Shown here: in pieces, positions 61,870-64,000 of the stretch
How positions within the stretch are numbered: position 1 is the first letter of the stretch
Layout of the letters: the number at the start of each line of letters is the position of its first letter
NCBI RefSeq assembly: GCF_037974265.1
Contig: NZ_CP150233.1
Location: 5,022,001-5,086,000 of the forward strand
From: Paenibacillus sp. FSL R5-0623
GTDB lineage: Bacteria > Bacillota > Bacilli > Paenibacillales > Paenibacillaceae
Direction of reading: 5' to 3'
Length of the DNA stretch: 64,000 bases
Position numbers and translations under genes: made by a program
Notes under the pieces: generated by a model
Seen by the model: the letters and a program-made list of their open reading frames with translations, nothing else
The model's database searches: none
What the model was told of the DNA's origin: nothing

Positions 61870-62346
61870 CTAATGATCTGTATACTGCCAAGCGTGAATC
61901 GGTGTACCTTTAGTGACTTCACCTGTCACTGTATTGATTTCTAGTGGCTCTACTAAAACCTTCCATCCATTTTCGCTTTTAAAAATTTTATACGGGAGTG
62001 GTGGTGACTGTTCGTAGTCTTGTCCTGCATACTTTTGAACTACATAAAGTTGAACTTCATCCGTGTTGATTTGTTTGGTTTCCACAATTTCATACCCTGT
62101 AGTTGGATTGGTTTTAAAATCCTTCACATATCCTTCTTCACGACTTTTCTCATCCAAATAATTTGTATCTTTAGAATAGAACATCATTCCCTCTACATCC
62201 CTAGCAATGTAAGCCTGAAAGTACTCCGTTGCTGCTTCCATCGGAGTTTGGGCTACGACTCTTTCCGCAGTTGTAGTCGATGCTACTAAAATAGAACCAG
62301 CAACAACACCAGCAAGTAAAAGCGATACTATTCTTTTTCCTTTCAT
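61870..62346 (-). CDS. Secreted NTF2-like protein
   Basis: A 158-residue secreted protein: signal peptide ('MKGKRIVSLLLAGVVAGSIL', cleaved after about residue 27) and a ~120-residue domain with 'AATEYFQAYIARDVEGMMFY' and 'LPYKIFKSENGWKVL'. The cone-like helix-then-sheet pattern suggests an NTF2/DUF4878-type fold. Function is unknown. It is the first of two small leftward exported-protein genes, AT-rich, and divergent from the PucR-type regulator. Confidence 0.72.
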   Translation of the reverse strand: MKGKRIVSLLLAGVVAGSILVASTTTAERVVAQTPMEAATEYFQAYIARDVEGMMFYSKDTNYLDEKSREEGYVKDFKTNPTTGYEIVETKQINTDEVQLYVVQKYAGQDYEQSPPLPYKIFKSENGWKVLVEPLEINTVTGEVTKGTPIHAWQYTDH

Positions 62347-62564
62347 GGATCGAGAACTCCTTTTTAGTGTTCGAGTTAGTAATAATGATCAAATTTTATA
62401 TAGACCTACTTAGTATAACGCATTGAATTATTGGAAAGTTTTTATATTTATGAGAAATTTGTTTGCATCTATCTTTTAGCCTCTTTATCCAAACTCTTCT
62501 TTACGCCCACCTCACTTAATGTTAGATTTTATAACATATCATTATGAAAGCGAGTGGGTTGAAG

Positions 62565-64000
62565 ATGGATCTGCAACAGTTATTGACTATCCCCATTCTC
62601 TCCAAAGCAAAGGTTATTGCCGGACATCGTGGCCTAGATCGCTTGGTGCAATCGATTAATATTATGGACGCACCAGATATTGTACAATTCCTGAAGTCGG
62701 GAGATATGCTGCTGACCAACGGTTATATCCTGAAAGACCGCCCCGATGCTCATCTTGGATTCATTACAGACATGCATGCGATTGGTTGTGCGGCGCTTGC
62801 TGTCAAGACACAGCGTTTCTCTCTCGAATTATCTCCGCAACTGCTCGAGACAGCCGACAGGCTGGGCTTCCCGATCATCGAGCTGTCTGAGATAGACAAT
62901 ACACTTGGTGAGATATTTCAACATTCGATCAGTGCCATCCTTCAGAACAAAACCCATGAGCTACACTACGCCTTATCTATTCACAAGCAATTTTCCACGA
63001 TGGTGATGCAGGGAAAAGGCATACCATCCATCGTAGATACGTTGTCTCAACTGCTATCCTCACCTGTACTTCTGCTTGGTTCGAAGAAGCAGATTACGGC
63101 TAGTTCCCATTATGCACAACAGATGGATGACCATTCTCTCGCCGCGCCCTTACTGACATTCATTGATGAGTATCCTTCCTTCCATACCGCAATCTCGATC
63201 TGCCTGCTTACTGCCGAGAAATACCGACATGCCGAGCTTCATCCCATCTTCACGGATCGGCACGAGGGTTATTTGATCGCACTATACGACAGTTCCGCAA
63301 GCTCTAAGCTCTCCACTCTGGCACTGGAGCAAGCCGTCAATGTGATCGGTCTGGAGTTAACCAAAAAACAAGCCGTCAAGGAACGCTCCCGCCGTTACAA
63401 AAATGAATATTTCTCCGATCTCATTCAAGGTTTCATTCGTTCGGAACAAGAAGCGCTGCATCGCGGCAAGAAATATGGGCTGCAAGCCAAAGGAAGTTCT
63501 GTTCTCATCGTTGCCAAAAAGGATGAATCCTTAACGGGCATACCTAAGCATAACTCTACTTCCTCAGGGGAAGAGCGGTTCATCTCGGAACGAGACGCTA
63601 ATTACGAGTTGATTAAACAGGAATTCGCCAGATTGGATCTCTCCTTTGTCATGTTCACGAAGAACGACCAGTTCGGCATACTCGTCTTTTTGGCCGAATC
63701 GTCTTGGGACGAACACACCGTTGTTCAGCAGCTTGAGCGGATGGCGAGCAATCTGTATTCGGAGTCGCAGCTCAGCCTATCCTTCGGAATAGGTAATCCC
63801 TACACCAATGTGTTGGATATCGGACTCTCCTATAAGGAGGCAGTCAAGGCGCTCCAATCCGGCTATCAGATGCGAAAGACCCGCTTTGCTCATTCCTATC
63901 AAACCATGGATATAAGCCGTCTGCTGCGCATGATTCCTTATGATGAGATGCTGCAATTCCATCAAGAAACCTTTAAGCCTTTCAACGACCGAGATCCAAA
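62565..64000 (+). CDS. PucR-family regulator (5' part, runs off window)
   Basis: An incomplete gene, at least 478 codons. The N-terminal PucR domain ('MDLQQLLTIPILSKAKVIAG', 'IMDAPDIVQFLKSGDMLLTN', 'LGFPIIELSEID') is followed by a middle region and a GGDEF-like/CdaR-type segment ('LSFGIGNPYTNVLDIGLSYK'). The C-terminal helix-turn-helix should lie beyond the edge. Such proteins regulate purine, amino-acid or GABA catabolic genes, usually adjacent. The ATG at 62565 matches family starts; an ATG at 62544 is in frame but lacks a ribosome site. Confidence 0.85.
   Translation, partial: MDLQQLLTIPILSKAKVIAGHRGLDRLVQSINIMDAPDIVQFLKSGDMLLTNGYILKDRPDAHLGFITDMHAIGCAALAVKTQRFSLELSPQLLETADRLGFPIIELSEIDNTLGEIFQHSISAILQNKTHELHYALSIHKQFSTMVMQGKGIPSIVDTLSQLLSSPVLLLGSKKQITASSHYAQQMDDHSLAAPLLTFIDEYPSFHTAISICLLTAEKYRHAELHPIFTDRHEGYLIALYDSSASSKLSTLALEQAVNVIGLELTKKQAVKERSRRYKNEYFSDLIQGFIRSEQEALHRGKKYGLQAKGSSVLIVAKKDESLTGIPKHNSTSSGEERFISERDANYELIKQEFARLDLSFVMFTKNDQFGILVFLAESSWDEHTVVQQLERMASNLYSESQLSLSFGIGNPYTNVLDIGLSYKEAVKALQSGYQMRKTRFAHSYQTMDISRLLRMIPYDEMLQFHQETFKPFNDRDP

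Noticed and set aside
1..64000. CRISPR arrays, tRNA or rRNA genes, intact insertion sequences, prophage
   Set aside because: None seen: no regularly spaced repeats, no cloverleaf-like genes noticed, and no transposase or phage structural proteins among the translations.

Overview
The window reads as chromosomal DNA of a soil or plant-associated Paenibacillus (Bacillota). The evidence is strong AGGAGG-type ribosome sites with some GTG/TTG starts, LicT-type antitermination, cre-like sites, lipobox lipoproteins, a YoaJ-type expansin, KhtT/KhtU, and many plant-polysaccharide genes. The genus is an inference from gene style; no rRNA, tRNA, CRISPR array or intact transposase was seen.

Layout. 1-2.3 kb: a leftward run of four small acidic proteins, one a SUKH (SMI1/KNR4) protein. 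2.5-6 kb: PilZ protein, NCS2 permease, ankyrin protein, LysR regulator. 6.1-12.6 kb: an aryl-beta-glucoside locus (two GH1 phospho-beta-glucosidases, LicT, BglP) in which each of the four genes has its own LicT-type RAT. 12.6-15.9 kb: MbcA/ParS-like domain protein, suppressor-of-fused protein with a LuxR regulator, and a lipoprotein. 15.9-22.8 kb: a peptide-type ABC transporter of unusual build: fused ATPases, two permeases with long extra N-termini, and a binding protein whose two halves appear in circularly permuted order. 22.8-33 kb: assorted metabolic and accessory genes with two very small membrane proteins, one pseudogene, and an expansin. 33.3-44.2 kb: KhtTU potassium/proton antiporter genes headed by a GreA-like protein, gdhA, a Cys-rich pentapeptide-repeat protein, ddh, a lipoprotein, alpha/beta hydrolase, exoA, GNAT and a SoxA/SolA-type oxidase.

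44.3-57.4 kb is a galactan/arabinogalactan-type utilisation locus: secreted GH30 with a ricin-type lectin domain, a frameshifted secreted GH43-CBM42 enzyme, GH35, a membrane-anchored GH30, a MalFG-type importer with its binding protein, and a LacI regulator. LacI-type palindromes lie before both the binding protein and the regulator. No importer ATPase is present, so a shared MsmX-type ATPase elsewhere is expected. Two copies of a ~200-230 bp structured repeat lie directly upstream of the secreted GH30 gene and the GH35 gene.

57.7-64 kb: a HesB-like protein, then an AT-rich accessory stretch with small lipoproteins and exported proteins, a Nudix hydrolase, a helix-turn-helix protein joined to a DnaA N-terminal-like domain, a decayed kinase-like gene, copies of a short palindromic repeat, and the 5' part of a PucR-type regulator running off the end.
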